This document shows, piece after piece, positions 7,589 to 16,833 of a DNA stretch of 35,083 bases (positions within the stretch are counted from its first letter, which is position 1; every line of letters starts with the position of its first letter). The position numbers and the translations under genes are program-made. The stretch is from contig CATISI010000129.1 of NCBI GenBank assembly GCA_949538025.1, positions 1-35,083 of the forward strand, read 5' to 3'. This DNA is from Candidatus Poseidoniaceae archaeon (lineage in GTDB: Archaea > Thermoplasmatota > Poseidoniia > Poseidoniales > Poseidoniaceae). Under the pieces are notes generated by a model that ran no database searches, was not told where the DNA came from, and worked only from the letters and a program-made list of their open reading frames with translations.

Positions 7589-7978
7589 TCAGTTTCCTAG
7601 GCTCTGGAGTATGGAAAGAACAATGAAAATTCCTACGACATAAACCATGAGCGTCATGTAGCCGAGAAGGAGTCCTGTTACAGCAAGCCCTTTGCCGATG
7701 CCTGTTTTGGATGCCTCACTCGTTCCAATATGACCGAATATGACCGCAAGTAGCCCAATAAACCATATGAACAAGCAAGCTTCGTACTCATCCACTGCAA
7801 TTGTGAATCCGAACAAAAGAAACGATAGTACACCACAAACGAAACCAATTGTTGCAAAATGATTGGACGTTACAACTTGAACATGAACCACGTTTGGAGT
7901 CGCAGTCTGTTCTTGTTGAGGTTGTTGAATCACAACCGACTGAATGGGGACCGAAGGAGGTTTTTCAGGAGATTCCAT
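7589..7978 (-). CDS. Small DUF4190-like membrane protein (paralogue 1)
   Basis: 129 residues. A Gln/Pro/Val-rich N-terminal tail (1-40) is followed by membrane helices at about 42-62, 68-84 and 97-125. The motif AVIFGHIGTSEASKTGIGKG (79-98) sits between helices and is repeated in the next two genes, which marks the three as paralogues. The helix pair flanking FGHIG is typical of the DUF4190 family, found across bacteria and archaea with no established function. The first of three tandem copies in reading direction lies furthest right (8556-8981). This copy is the most divergent, with an acidic AVDEYEAC segment between helices. An interrupted palindrome (8003-8030) lies 25-52 bases before its start. 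Confidence 0.75.
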   Translation of the reverse strand: MESPEKPPSVPIQSVVIQQPQQEQTATPNVVHVQVVTSNHFATIGFVCGVLSFLLFGFTIAVDEYEACLFIWFIGLLAVIFGHIGTSEASKTGIGKGLAVTGLLLGYMTLMVYVVGIFIVLSILQSLGN

Positions 7979-8002
7979 AACGAGAATTCCTTTTCCTTGG
8001 TG

Positions 8003-8030
8003 TTGAAGATATCGGCGACGCCGCCTTCAA
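8003..8030 (-). promoter_or_regulatory. Interrupted palindrome upstream of DUF4190-like paralogue 1
   Basis: TTGAAG (8003-8008) and CTTCAA (8025-8030) flank a second, odd-centred palindrome GGCGACGCC (8014-8022). The element sits 25-52 bases before the start codon at 7978, where an archaeal promoter or operator would lie. The symmetry is seen; regulatory use is inferred. Confidence 0.25.
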
Positions 8031-8082
8031 ATCGATGAATATGTCGTGTTTCACCAAGAGGATCGAGTGAATTCTGAGAACT

Positions 8083-8496
8083 TCACCAACCGCTTTCGAA
8101 TACGATAAGCAAGAAAATTATTGGAACAACATAGAGTGCCAACGTAATGTAACCAAGGGTCAAACCGATGATACCTTGGGCACGACCTACACCGACTTGC
8201 TTGCCTCTTGCAGCTCCAATGTGACCGAAGATAATGCCAAGAAGACCAAACAACCAGGCAACAAAGCAAGTGCCGCCCTCCGTGAGGGGAGCGAGAAGTA
8301 TCGAACCGACTCCGAAAACTCCGAGAACAAGACCTGAGTTTGCCATTCCATTCGATGTTGGGCCTTGTTGGAGAATGATTTGATTAGTAGGGAAAGCCTT
8401 GACCTGCCCAGCCAGTGTTTGCTGAGAAGGTACTTCCTGTACCTTGGCCGGTTGAATAACGACCGATGAAGGCGGCTTTTGTGCACCATTCGTCAT
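8083..8496 (-). CDS. Small DUF4190-like membrane protein (paralogue 2)
   Basis: 137 residues. The N-terminal tail (1-55) is Gln/Pro/Val-rich and begins MTNGAQKPPSSVVIQPAK. Hydrophobic helices follow at about 56-72, 80-95 and 108-134. GIIFGHIGAARGKQVGVGRA corresponds to the shared inter-helix motif of its neighbours. The VVIQ in the tail also matches paralogue 1 (SVVIQQP). The gene is separated from paralogue 3 by 59 bases and from paralogue 1 by 104 bases, so the copies may have their own promoters rather than form one tight operon. Function unknown. Family placement rests on the helix pattern and the FGHIG motif. Confidence 0.75.
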   Translation of the reverse strand: MTNGAQKPPSSVVIQPAKVQEVPSQQTLAGQVKAFPTNQIILQQGPTSNGMANSGLVLGVFGVGSILLAPLTEGGTCFVAWLFGLLGIIFGHIGAARGKQVGVGRAQGIIGLTLGYITLALYVVPIIFLLIVFESGW

Positions 8497-8555
8497 GATG
8501 GTCTGTCGAATTCCATGATAATCAAGATGTTCCCATCAAACGTCTCAATCTTGGT

Positions 8556-8981
8556 CTAAATCGACGCACCTGCTCCAATCGATCCAAGAAGAAGGAATGG
8601 GAGAAGGTAACCGGCAAGTGTCAGGTATCCAAGTATCAAACCAGCTACACCTTGGCCTCCACCAACACCGGTCTTGCTTCCTTGTGAAGCTCCAATGTGC
8701 CCAAAAATGACTGCAAGAAGAGCGAACAACCAACTGATAGCGAAGAAGAAACACAAAAATGGGATAAATCCGAGAAGGAAGGTTGTGATGGCTAAAATTC
8801 CCATGACTAACCCCGTCGTTGCAGGGCCATTACCGCTGTTTTGAGCAACCAAGATGTTCTGAGCCATCATCGGTTGGGGTTGTCCATACAGCATCGGTTG
8901 AACCGGCTGGATTGGTTGCTGCATGGGCATGGTCTGAATCGGAACTGGTGCAGGTTGTCCGTTCGGTTGCTGCGGTTGCAT
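8556..8981 (-). CDS. Small DUF4190-like membrane protein (paralogue 3), Gln/Pro-rich N-terminus
   Basis: 141 residues. The first 50 residues are strongly Gln/Pro/Met-rich (MQPQQPNGQPAPVPIQTMPM onward) and resemble the flexible proline-rich tails seen on many small membrane proteins. Helices follow at about 56-76, 78-96 and 110-135. AVIFGHIGASQGSKTGVGGG is the shared motif. The core is closest to the DUF4190 consensus of the three. It lies 39 bases from the pckA stop on the same strand, so read-through from pckA is possible. No function is known. A role in the envelope or as a scaffold is only a guess. Confidence 0.75.
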   Translation of the reverse strand: MQPQQPNGQPAPVPIQTMPMQQPIQPVQPMLYGQPQPMMAQNILVAQNSGNGPATTGLVMGILAITTFLLGFIPFLCFFFAISWLFALLAVIFGHIGASQGSKTGVGGGQGVAGLILGYLTLAGYLLPFLLLGSIGAGASI

Positions 8982-9020
8982 ACTTGGTGCTGTACATCTC
9001 GGATATTCAAGATGACGGTC

Positions 9021-10613
9021 TCAAACAGCCTTTGGCGCTGCTTGGTTCACTGCGTCAGAAACTCCAGCAGCATATCGCTCGAAATTCTCGTTGAACATGT
9101 TGGCGAGTTTGTCCGCTGTTGCATCGTATGCTGTCTTGTCATCCCATGTGGTACGTGGCTGCAAGACATCGCTTGGTACGTCTGGACACGAGGTTGGAAC
9201 TTCAAATCCAAATCGTTCGTCTTTCACGTACGCAACGTTGTCAAGTTCACCATCGAGGGCTGCGTTCAACATGGCACGAGTGTATCGAATCTTCATTCGG
9301 TTCCCGACACCGTACGGACCACCGTTCCAACCGGTGTTGATGAGCCAAGCTGTTGATCCATGTTGCTCCATCTTTGCAGACAGAAGATCAGCATAGACAC
9401 CTGGATGCATCGGCATGAACGGTTCACCAAAGCAAGCCGAGAAGGTTGCTTGTGGCTCCTTGACACCGACTTCCGTTCCGGCAACCTTTGCGGTGTAACC
9501 AGAGATGAAATGGTAGGCGGCCTGTTCTGGCGTAAGACGAGAAATCGGTGGAAGAACACCAAAAGCATCACAGGTCAGGAAGATGACATTCTGGGGGTGA
9601 CCGCCAAGGGAATCCATGGTACGGTTGTCGATGAATTCGATTGGATAGGAACCGCGTGTGTTCTGTGTCTTGCTGACGTCAGTAAAGTCAGGCACGCCAT
9701 TTCCATCGAGAACAACGTTCTCAAGAACAGTTCCTCGACGTCGAGTGGTTCCGAAAATCTCCGGTTCGTCTTCCTCGGACAAATCGATGAGTTTAGCATA
9801 GCATCCACCTTCGAAGTTGAAGACGCCGTTTGCACCCCATCCGTGCTCATCATCACCGATCAGTGCACGCTTTGGATCGGCTGAGAGCGTGGTCTTTCCT
9901 GTACCAGAGAGGCCAAAAAAGATCGCCGTGTTTTCACCAGTGGTGTTGGCAGAACAGTGCATTGGGAGGATACCCTTCTTCGGCAGAATCAGGTTCATGA
10001 CCGAGAAAATCGACTTTTTGATCTCGCCAGCGTATCGTGTTCCGCCGATGATCACTTCGCCGGCAGCATAATTGACGATGACGAAACATTGCGAGTTGAG
10101 TGCATCGTCATCGGCTTCGAAATGCGGTGCGTGGAAGACGGTGAATTCTGGCGTGTGTGAAGCAAGTTCTTCACCTGATGGTCGAATGAACATGTTACGA
10201 GCGAAGGTGCTGTGCCATGCATTGTGGGTGATGACTCGAATTGGCAGTGCTTCGCTTGGCTCTGCTCCACAGGCCAAATCTTGGACAAACAGGGCGTCTT
10301 GTTCTGAGAGGAAGTCGACGACTTGAGCCCGCATACGTTCAAACGTTGCAAGGTCGGTTGAGACGTTGACATCGCCCCAATTGACGTCATCTTGCGTCGA
10401 TGCTTCATTGACGATGTACTTGTCGTTCGGCGAACGACCGGTGCGTTCTCCAGTCTCTGTGACGAGTGCTCCGTGAGCGCTCAAAACGCCCTCATTTCTT
10501 GACAAGGAAATATCGATTAGTACGTCGGTATTGAGGTTCCAGTGAACCTCGCCTTTCGCATTGATGCCATGCGCCGAAAGAGGGGTTGATGTCGGGGTGG
10601 AGGTCTCCGCCAT
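9021..10613 (-). CDS. pckA: Phosphoenolpyruvate carboxykinase (ATP)
   Basis: Interconverts oxaloacetate plus ATP with phosphoenolpyruvate, CO2 and ADP, at the entry to gluconeogenesis. The 530-residue length is that of the ATP-dependent family. Seen in order: GERTGRSPNDKYIV (55-68) in the substrate site, TRYAGEIKKS (192-201), the P-loop FGLSGTGKTTLS (233-244), the metal-binding IGDDEHGW (252-259), and the FNFEGGCYAK and RGSYPIEFI segments of the active site. Archaea with this enzyme class more often carry the GTP type, so a bacterial origin is likely. The start is divergent from the giant membrane protein gene. On its strand a TATA-like stretch (GGATTTTATGG) lies near 10664-10674. Confidence 0.95.
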   Translation of the reverse strand: MAETSTPTSTPLSAHGINAKGEVHWNLNTDVLIDISLSRNEGVLSAHGALVTETGERTGRSPNDKYIVNEASTQDDVNWGDVNVSTDLATFERMRAQVVDFLSEQDALFVQDLACGAEPSEALPIRVITHNAWHSTFARNMFIRPSGEELASHTPEFTVFHAPHFEADDDALNSQCFVIVNYAAGEVIIGGTRYAGEIKKSIFSVMNLILPKKGILPMHCSANTTGENTAIFFGLSGTGKTTLSADPKRALIGDDEHGWGANGVFNFEGGCYAKLIDLSEEDEPEIFGTTRRRGTVLENVVLDGNGVPDFTDVSKTQNTRGSYPIEFIDNRTMDSLGGHPQNVIFLTCDAFGVLPPISRLTPEQAAYHFISGYTAKVAGTEVGVKEPQATFSACFGEPFMPMHPGVYADLLSAKMEQHGSTAWLINTGWNGGPYGVGNRMKIRYTRAMLNAALDGELDNVAYVKDERFGFEVPTSCPDVPSDVLQPRTTWDDKTAYDATADKLANMFNENFERYAAGVSDAVNQAAPKAV

Positions 10614-10726
10614 GAGACTTGCTACCGCAGACCCTCTTTGTCCCTTTCTCTCCAGCCTCCATAAAATCCATGCGAATCTTTGGGAAATGGAGAAGGTTTC
10701 AAACGGGACTCTGCTAGGACGTTGGC

Positions 10727-13700
10727 ATGGAGGAGGACGGTCAAGACCACGACTCAGTGGAAGACGATGTCCTCCGTCAGAAAGAATTCCGCCGAGGCGG
10801 GGGGATCGACCTCGGCCAGTTCATGATTCAAGAGCTTGAAAACGAAGTCATCGTAGAGGAGGCTGTTCCAGAGAAAGAAACGGATGAGGCCGTTGGAGAG
10901 ATTGCCGCCTTGTTTAGTTCTGAAGACGAGCAAACGGTCGAGCCGGGCGCCATCAAACGTGATGGAACTGTTGATGAAGCCGCAGCACCGGATAGTGTGA
11001 CCGATATGGCTGTTCATGGCGAGCGGCGGCTCGGGTACGGCCTCCTTGCCGGCATGGTCCTTGTTTGGTCCGTTTTGGGTTGGGTTGTTGGAACCGCATT
11101 ACCTCCGTTTCTTGGAGGACCATTGCTCATCATCATGGGTCTCTCTGGGTTATGGGCTGGAGAAAAATGGATTCCAAATCCAACCATGCATCTACTCGGT
11201 GTGACTTGGGTCATCATATCGATGAAAATCCTCTACGGATTTGCTCTTGACGTCCATCACTGGGGATGGTTGGATGCTTCCCCGCTTGGTGCGGATCTTT
11301 CGCTTGGTATCTTCTTGCTCGTTTTGATTGGGTTCAACATCCTCATCGCTCAGCGTCACGATGATGACGCCATTGCTGCACAAGCAACGTTGGTCTTACT
11401 CGCACTTGGGAGCGCCACGGGAGCACTGTACGACGATCTGGGTGTTGCAGGGATGATTCTGCTTGGCACCTTGTCCATGCATGGTCTCGCCCTCCATCGA
11501 AAGTCTGGAAATCTTGCAAGTCTCGGTATTGCCGTTTCCTATCTTTGGATCGGTTTGCATGCCTTTTCCAACGATTGGACCATCGTGAGCATTGAGATTG
11601 TTTCGTTCGATGATGATCTTCTCTTGTTCATGCTGATGTTCGCTGTGACTGCAACCAATGCCGTAATGGCGACTCAGTTCCACAAAGCGGACAATTGGTT
11701 CTCGGCTGCAGCCAAAGCCCTCGGTCTCGGTAAACCAGGATTGTGGGCCATCTCCGTTGGTCTAGGAATGATTGGAGCGTTGCTTTCAATTGCTGCAAAT
11801 CGGGACGAAACAGGGTACGCACTCGCTCAACTACTCTTGTTGATGAGCGCCTTTGGCGGCTCCTATCTAGCAGTTCGTGGTGTTGAATGGAAACGCCTCG
11901 CACCGTTCATTTTGTTCCCAGCACCGTTCCTGTTGATCCTCGTCATTCTTCTCAATCAGGAAGTCTTCACCGTCGACATTGCCAATCTAAGCGCTTACAG
12001 CATCTATGCCATCCTAACAGCTCTTCTCACATCCATCGCACTACTTCGCAATCAGCAGGCTGTTTCGGATCACGTTCTGTGGATGGGTGGCATCATCATC
12101 GTCATCCTCCTGACCATTCTGATTCCAGCGGAAACCGACGGCTGGCGACTCCTCACCTCCCAAGCGACGGTCTGGCTCGGCCTTGCATGGCTCGGCGTCC
12201 AGCGCCAATCCCCGTCCATCTCCGGTGTTGCTGTCTTGATGCCATGGGTTTGGTTGTTGATGTTTGCAACTGATGTCGAATCGCGCATGTTCTCGAACGA
12301 TTTTATTCCAGTCGTTCTCGACGAGCAGCACGTTGCAGCATGGATGCTGCTGCTCATCGTTCAGCAACTGTATGTCAACCTCAGCCAGGGTCAAGCGACA
12401 TTGAACTTAGCTGGACGATTGGCTGGTTTGAGCGAGCTCGGCGCTCGAGCTCGTGATTCTGGACTGTTGCAATTGTGGAACCTTTCGTTCGTTCTTTCAC
12501 TCGTTTCCGTATGGGGCATCACGCGTGTCGGAGGCATGCCTGCATGGGGTCTTATCGGCATTATGGCGGCCATTCTTGTGTTCCATGGCACCTTGGTTGC
12601 ACTTGGGCAACATCGTGGACAACCGAGGACGATGTTGGTTGCATGGAGCATCTTTGCACTCCACTTTGGGTGGAAATTCGGCCATACGTCGATGTTTGCT
12701 GCAACGATGGTCGCTGGATGTTCCTTGATGTTGGTCCATACCGATCGCTTCCTGAGTGACAGAGACAACGCTAAGCGAAACCAAACTAACAGTATCGTCA
12801 CCTATCAATTGCTTGTCATGAGCGCCCTGTTGGCCATTCCAGCACTGAGGAACGATGCTTCACTCGTACTCACTAATGCCGATTGGTTCCCACAAGATGG
12901 ACAAGATGCCATGATGGTGGGCCTCATCTCTTTGGGAACCCTGTTCCATTACCTGAGTCGTGTCACAAAGATGGACAAATTGCTTCCACCAACACTCGCA
13001 ACGGTCGCAATGATTGGTTTGATGTTGTTCAGTGGTACTGCACTCGAGCTTCAATTACTGACCATCATGGCATTGCTCAGTTTCGTTGGATCCGGCGCGT
13101 ACCTTGCCTTCCAAGGCGAATGGCGCTCTGGTATGCGTTCTGTTGCTCGACGTGATGAGCGATTGCGAGAAATCGAAGCCAAACAACGCACGCAAATTGC
13201 GTACAATCAAACGAGTGAACAGACCGGAGTTCAGTTCATCGACCCGAAGATGATTGAACTCGCTGAAAAACAGAAAAAACGTGCTAAGCGCGCTGGTAGC
13301 ACTGGTGAGATGGATCTTGAATTAGGTGATATTCAACATCGTCCAAGCATCGTTCTGTCCTTCATTGGTGTGACAATTTTTGCTTCAACGTCCTTTGCCT
13401 ATCTCAGTGGTTCTGGCATGATTGCCTTGTTGCTGATGGGAGGGATGTCGTTCCTCTTCATCAGTTTGGCACGGCTGCGTGCCGATTCACTCAATCTCCG
13501 CTTGGTTGACGTTCTTGGCGTCGAAATCCCAATCGCCGTCACAATGGCTGGTTTGGTGTTGGTTCATCTCGCGTCACGGATGACGCAAGGCACAGTCTTT
13601 CTCAATGAGCAGTTCGATTTACTGACTCTCATTTCAGGCTTGGTCGCTTTGGCTGGTTTTGCTCTGGTTGGTCGAAACGATTTGGGCGTACGGATTCCGA

Positions 13701-14524
13701 ACGTCCTCGACATGGTGGTCGGTTTGTTGGTCATCGATCGCTTGTTCGGTGTTCTCGCCGGAGGCGAGCTCCCTATTCCAACACTGACGAATCCGCTCGA
13801 ATTTGATGAGATGGCATGGATGGTACCTGTCATCGGTAACGAAGTTCTGTTGATTGGTGCTGCCCTGCTGTGGAACTGGGTTGAACGTGAACGTCAAAAA
13901 CGCAATTTGCAAGACCATCGCGGTGCTCTCGGTCGGATCTCTTTCGGATTGTCCATCCTTCTCCTTTCGTTTGGACCAGCAGCCATGGTTGCCCTTACGC
14001 TCATGTTTTTGCGCGGATGGGAATGGAAGCAACCAGCCGTCTTGATGATCGGATTCATCGTTCTTCCAGTCGCATTCAACGAACTCGTGTGGTGGGTTGA
14101 AGATGAATTCAGTCTTACCTTATTCGAAATGTGGATGTCATCCGTTGCCATTGGAACGCTCGGTCTCATCGCTGGAGGGGTTGCAACCTACACCAATCAG
14201 GGCCTGTGGGTTTCAGCATCGCTCTGGGTCGCTCAGGTGCTCTTCATCGTCACAGGACTTCTCTCGCCGTCCCTGCTGTTGTTCGTCCTGTTGACGCTCG
14301 CAATGTCCACAACTTCGTGGGTCATCGGCGTCCTTACCTTACGTCGTGGATGGCGAATTGTTGGATTCTTTAATCTCGTTCTTGCATGGATTGTTGCCAG
14401 CGTACTCATCTTCCAAGGTATGACATCATTTGCCGCTCTTGCTTTACTGCTCGCAACTGCGGCCTTGCTTGCCATCATCACCTACCTGACGCAATCGCGC
14501 GACGAATTGCTCGCATCTCAATGA
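10727..14524 (+). CDS. Giant polytopic membrane protein, function unknown
   Basis: 1265 residues; I do not recognise the family with confidence. The first ~100 residues are acidic and probably cytoplasmic. Residues from about 103 to 800 form a long series of hydrophobic helices, with few charged loops. A basic and charged segment at about 800-875 (RSVARRDERLREIEAKQRTQ, later EKQKKRAKRAG) divides the protein, and a second block of helices runs to the C-terminus. The pattern recalls large DUF2339-like predicted membrane proteins, but that is a topological resemblance only. There is no visible transport ATPase, glycosyltransferase or peptidase motif. TTTCAAA near 10699-10705, about 25 bases before the ATG, would fit a leaderless start. 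The stop overlaps the glmM-like gene by 7 bases. Confidence 0.8.
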   Translation: MEEDGQDHDSVEDDVLRQKEFRRGGGIDLGQFMIQELENEVIVEEAVPEKETDEAVGEIAALFSSEDEQTVEPGAIKRDGTVDEAAAPDSVTDMAVHGERRLGYGLLAGMVLVWSVLGWVVGTALPPFLGGPLLIIMGLSGLWAGEKWIPNPTMHLLGVTWVIISMKILYGFALDVHHWGWLDASPLGADLSLGIFLLVLIGFNILIAQRHDDDAIAAQATLVLLALGSATGALYDDLGVAGMILLGTLSMHGLALHRKSGNLASLGIAVSYLWIGLHAFSNDWTIVSIEIVSFDDDLLLFMLMFAVTATNAVMATQFHKADNWFSAAAKALGLGKPGLWAISVGLGMIGALLSIAANRDETGYALAQLLLLMSAFGGSYLAVRGVEWKRLAPFILFPAPFLLILVILLNQEVFTVDIANLSAYSIYAILTALLTSIALLRNQQAVSDHVLWMGGIIIVILLTILIPAETDGWRLLTSQATVWLGLAWLGVQRQSPSISGVAVLMPWVWLLMFATDVESRMFSNDFIPVVLDEQHVAAWMLLLIVQQLYVNLSQGQATLNLAGRLAGLSELGARARDSGLLQLWNLSFVLSLVSVWGITRVGGMPAWGLIGIMAAILVFHGTLVALGQHRGQPRTMLVAWSIFALHFGWKFGHTSMFAATMVAGCSLMLVHTDRFLSDRDNAKRNQTNSIVTYQLLVMSALLAIPALRNDASLVLTNADWFPQDGQDAMMVGLISLGTLFHYLSRVTKMDKLLPPTLATVAMIGLMLFSGTALELQLLTIMALLSFVGSGAYLAFQGEWRSGMRSVARRDERLREIEAKQRTQIAYNQTSEQTGVQFIDPKMIELAEKQKKRAKRAGSTGEMDLELGDIQHRPSIVLSFIGVTIFASTSFAYLSGSGMIALLLMGGMSFLFISLARLRADSLNLRLVDVLGVEIPIAVTMAGLVLVHLASRMTQGTVFLNEQFDLLTLISGLVALAGFALVGRNDLGVRIPNVLDMVVGLLVIDRLFGVLAGGELPIPTLTNPLEFDEMAWMVPVIGNEVLLIGAALLWNWVERERQKRNLQDHRGALGRISFGLSILLLSFGPAAMVALTLMFLRGWEWKQPAVLMIGFIVLPVAFNELVWWVEDEFSLTLFEMWMSSVAIGTLGLIAGGVATYTNQGLWVSASLWVAQVLFIVTGLLSPSLLLFVLLTLAMSTTSWVIGVLTLRRGWRIVGFFNLVLAWIVASVLIFQGMTSFAALALLLATAALLAIITYLTQSRDELLASQ

Positions 14525-16107
14525 GCAACCGGGTTGAACGTACGCAACAAGAGGTTCTGTACCGATCGCATCAATAGCATTGCATCGAAACCTGGTTCAG
14601 GCTCGGAAAATCGTAGACTGATGCTCGTCTTCTCCTGCGTTCCACTGTTTCTCAATCCGAAACTGACGTCCATGCCATTGAATTGACAACGAAGTAACAT
14701 CAGGTTGGCCTCACCTTCCAAACCCATACGCTGCCAGTTTCTAACGTCACCTGCAAGTTCCAGATGGGTTCGAACCATCGCTTCGACCGTATCGGCAAGT
14801 TCGTTTCGACCGTCCCACATCCAACGGTTTGGATTCTTGACACTCAGCCGCTTTTTCCATCCTTTTTGCATCGATTTAGTTCCTGCGGATTCGAAGGCAA
14901 GCAAAGCAAGAAGCATGGTCATGGCTCCGTCTCCAACCAAGCTCCATCGATTGTTTTCCGATGGATGCGGTGATGGGAGAACGATATGACCTGAATCCTC
15001 AATGCCGAATAGGAGCGGCTGCTGTTCTTGTTGATGTACATAAGGAGTGAGAACGTGTGACAACCATCGATCGCCAACTGCCGTTTCAAAGCCCTGCATG
15101 TTGGCATCCTCTTCGATGTTGGACAGAAGTTTGAGATTGGACTCAATGCTTGCGGCGACCTTCCATGCCGTGGGACATGCACGAAGAACGGCATCAGCAA
15201 TGTCGTCACCATCGACCACTTCGACCCCATCGTTGGTTTCGCGGACGAGCAAGCAACGGTCACCATCGCCGTCAAGAGCAGCCCCCAGAAGTGTTCCAAC
15301 GCCTTGGGTTGTCAACGATTGAATCAAGAGATGTCCACTTGTGCTCAGTTCATCCCAGGTCCACGATTGTCCTGGCGAGAGTTCTCCTGCTCCACACCCA
15401 TCGTTCATGGAAGGTGCGTCTTGACTCACTTCCTCGATGGAGAGCCCCTGCTTCTGTAACCATGTTGCCAACCAGTGTGCTGCATGGCCTTTTGATGAAT
15501 CCAATAACAGGGCGTTGGAAGGAAATGATGGTTCAAAGATGTGTTGGAGTAAAGCCAGTCGGCGCTCCAACCATGCTGCATGGTCAACATAATGTTCCAA
15601 ATCTGGCTTCATCCATGTTTGTCGGTCAACATCGTCGATTTCACGGTCTTCCTGTGACAACGAATACGCCGTTTCTGAGACGAGTGTTTCGTAAGCAGGC
15701 ATGGATTTTCGACCGTGCGCATCGAATACTTTGATGCCAGAATCGTCCACAGGATTGTGGCTTGCTGTAATCATACAACCGAGTCTTGACTTGGTTTCGA
15801 GGACACCATAATGCAACATTGGAGTCGAAACACAACCAATGTGAACGACTTCACAATTCGATGCATGGAATCCTAGTGTTAACCATGCTGCAAGCGTTGC
15901 ATTGTGCGGACGATCGTCCCATCCAATGACAACCTGACTACCCTCACCTTCCTCTGGTAAACAGCGCCCGAGGGCTTCACCGAGCAGTTTCATTAATTGT
16001 GGTGTGAGCGAACGCTGATCAACGATACGTTCCAACGCACCTTCATCGTCGCACGAATCAAGGGAAACACGCCCGCGGATTCCATCGGTTCCGAACAGAT
16101 TGGACAT
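14518..16107 (-). CDS. glmM: Phosphoglucosamine/phosphohexomutase (GlmM-type)
   Basis: Alpha-D-phosphohexomutase that moves phosphate between C6 and C1 of an aminosugar or hexose on the way to nucleotide sugars. Seen: FGTDGIRG at 5-12, the catalytic phosphoserine in TASHNP (Ser116), the magnesium site DGDGD at 279-283, the sugar-specificity loop GIEDSGH at 368-374, and the phosphate-binding loop RNSGTQEKTSISLR near the C-terminus. FGTDGIRG and the SGH loop favour GlmM over phosphomannomutase, but substrate is not certain. At 529 residues it is about 80 longer than typical GlmM; the extra sequence lies mostly at 150-170, 230-260 and 405-440. It follows an acyltransferase gene by 9 bases, with GAGGGAAG before the ATG, forming a likely nucleotide-sugar operon. 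Confidence 0.88.
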   Translation of the reverse strand: MSNLFGTDGIRGRVSLDSCDDEGALERIVDQRSLTPQLMKLLGEALGRCLPEEGEGSQVVIGWDDRPHNATLAAWLTLGFHASNCEVVHIGCVSTPMLHYGVLETKSRLGCMITASHNPVDDSGIKVFDAHGRKSMPAYETLVSETAYSLSQEDREIDDVDRQTWMKPDLEHYVDHAAWLERRLALLQHIFEPSFPSNALLLDSSKGHAAHWLATWLQKQGLSIEEVSQDAPSMNDGCGAGELSPGQSWTWDELSTSGHLLIQSLTTQGVGTLLGAALDGDGDRCLLVRETNDGVEVVDGDDIADAVLRACPTAWKVAASIESNLKLLSNIEEDANMQGFETAVGDRWLSHVLTPYVHQQEQQPLLFGIEDSGHIVLPSPHPSENNRWSLVGDGAMTMLLALLAFESAGTKSMQKGWKKRLSVKNPNRWMWDGRNELADTVEAMVRTHLELAGDVRNWQRMGLEGEANLMLLRCQFNGMDVSFGLRNSGTQEKTSISLRFSEPEPGFDAMLLMRSVQNLLLRTFNPVAH

Positions 16108-16116
16108 GGACTTCCC

Positions 16117-16797
16117 TCAACGTAACACACTCTCATCAGCATGATACCCACCTACGGTCGTATTGGGATGGACCATGCATGATTTTCCAAGAACGGTTCC
16201 TGGATTGGTGACAGCGTTGCAACCGATTTGTGCATCATCGCCTAGAACAGCTCCGAACTTACGCAACCCTGTTTCTCTTCGGGCATCGTCAAGCCAAATA
16301 CCGATGTGTTGACCATCGTTACGAAGGTTCGACAACTTAACGCCTGCTCCGAGATTGACATTTGAACCAAGGATTGAATCACCGACGTAGTTGAAGTGTG
16401 GCGCCTTGGCATCATGGAGGAACAACGAATGCTTCGATTCACTGGCATGACCGAGAAGGCTACCTGTCATCATCCATGTGTATTCTCGTACATAAGCATG
16501 CGATCGAATGGTTGCATTGGCTTCAATGAGGCATGGACCGATCAAGTGAACATGGGGTTCAATAACCGCTCCATCTTCAACGTGAACCGGACCTTTTCGT
16601 TCATCGATGGTGACGTACTCAACACCCTGAGGATGCTTTGAGCCAACATCTGAAAGTTTTGCATCGAGTTGGTGTTTCAATCCAGAAGGATTGTTTGGAT
16701 CGAGCAGTGACCAGGCAGGCTCGTCCAAATTCATCATGTTGCGAACAACATCGGATGAAAATAGAGCCTCAGCTTTGACACCAGAAGGCCAGTCCAT
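16117..16797 (-). CDS. Left-handed beta-helix acyltransferase, GlmU C-terminal-like
   Basis: 226-residue hexapeptide-repeat protein. Residues about 75-226 form the helix, with turns such as VHVEDGAVIEPHVHLIGP and later GAVLGDDAQIGCNAVTNPG. The stretch SKHSLFLHDAKAPHFNYVGD then SILGSNVNLGAGVKLSNL closely parallels the C-terminal acetyltransferase part of GlmU and archaeal sugar-phosphate nucleotidylyltransferases. The N-terminal nucleotidyltransferase domain of GlmU is absent. In its place are about 70 residues with no recognised fold. Together with the adjacent GlmM-type mutase (9 bases away) it may act on glucosamine-1-phosphate, with uridylyl transfer done by a protein encoded elsewhere. 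The substrate is inferred from context. Confidence 0.78.
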   Translation of the reverse strand: MDWPSGVKAEALFSSDVVRNMMNLDEPAWSLLDPNNPSGLKHQLDAKLSDVGSKHPQGVEYVTIDERKGPVHVEDGAVIEPHVHLIGPCLIEANATIRSHAYVREYTWMMTGSLLGHASESKHSLFLHDAKAPHFNYVGDSILGSNVNLGAGVKLSNLRNDGQHIGIWLDDARRETGLRKFGAVLGDDAQIGCNAVTNPGTVLGKSCMVHPNTTVGGYHADESVLR

Positions 16798-16833
16798 GCT
16801 TACTCGACGGACCCCGCTACATTGAATGTTTGG

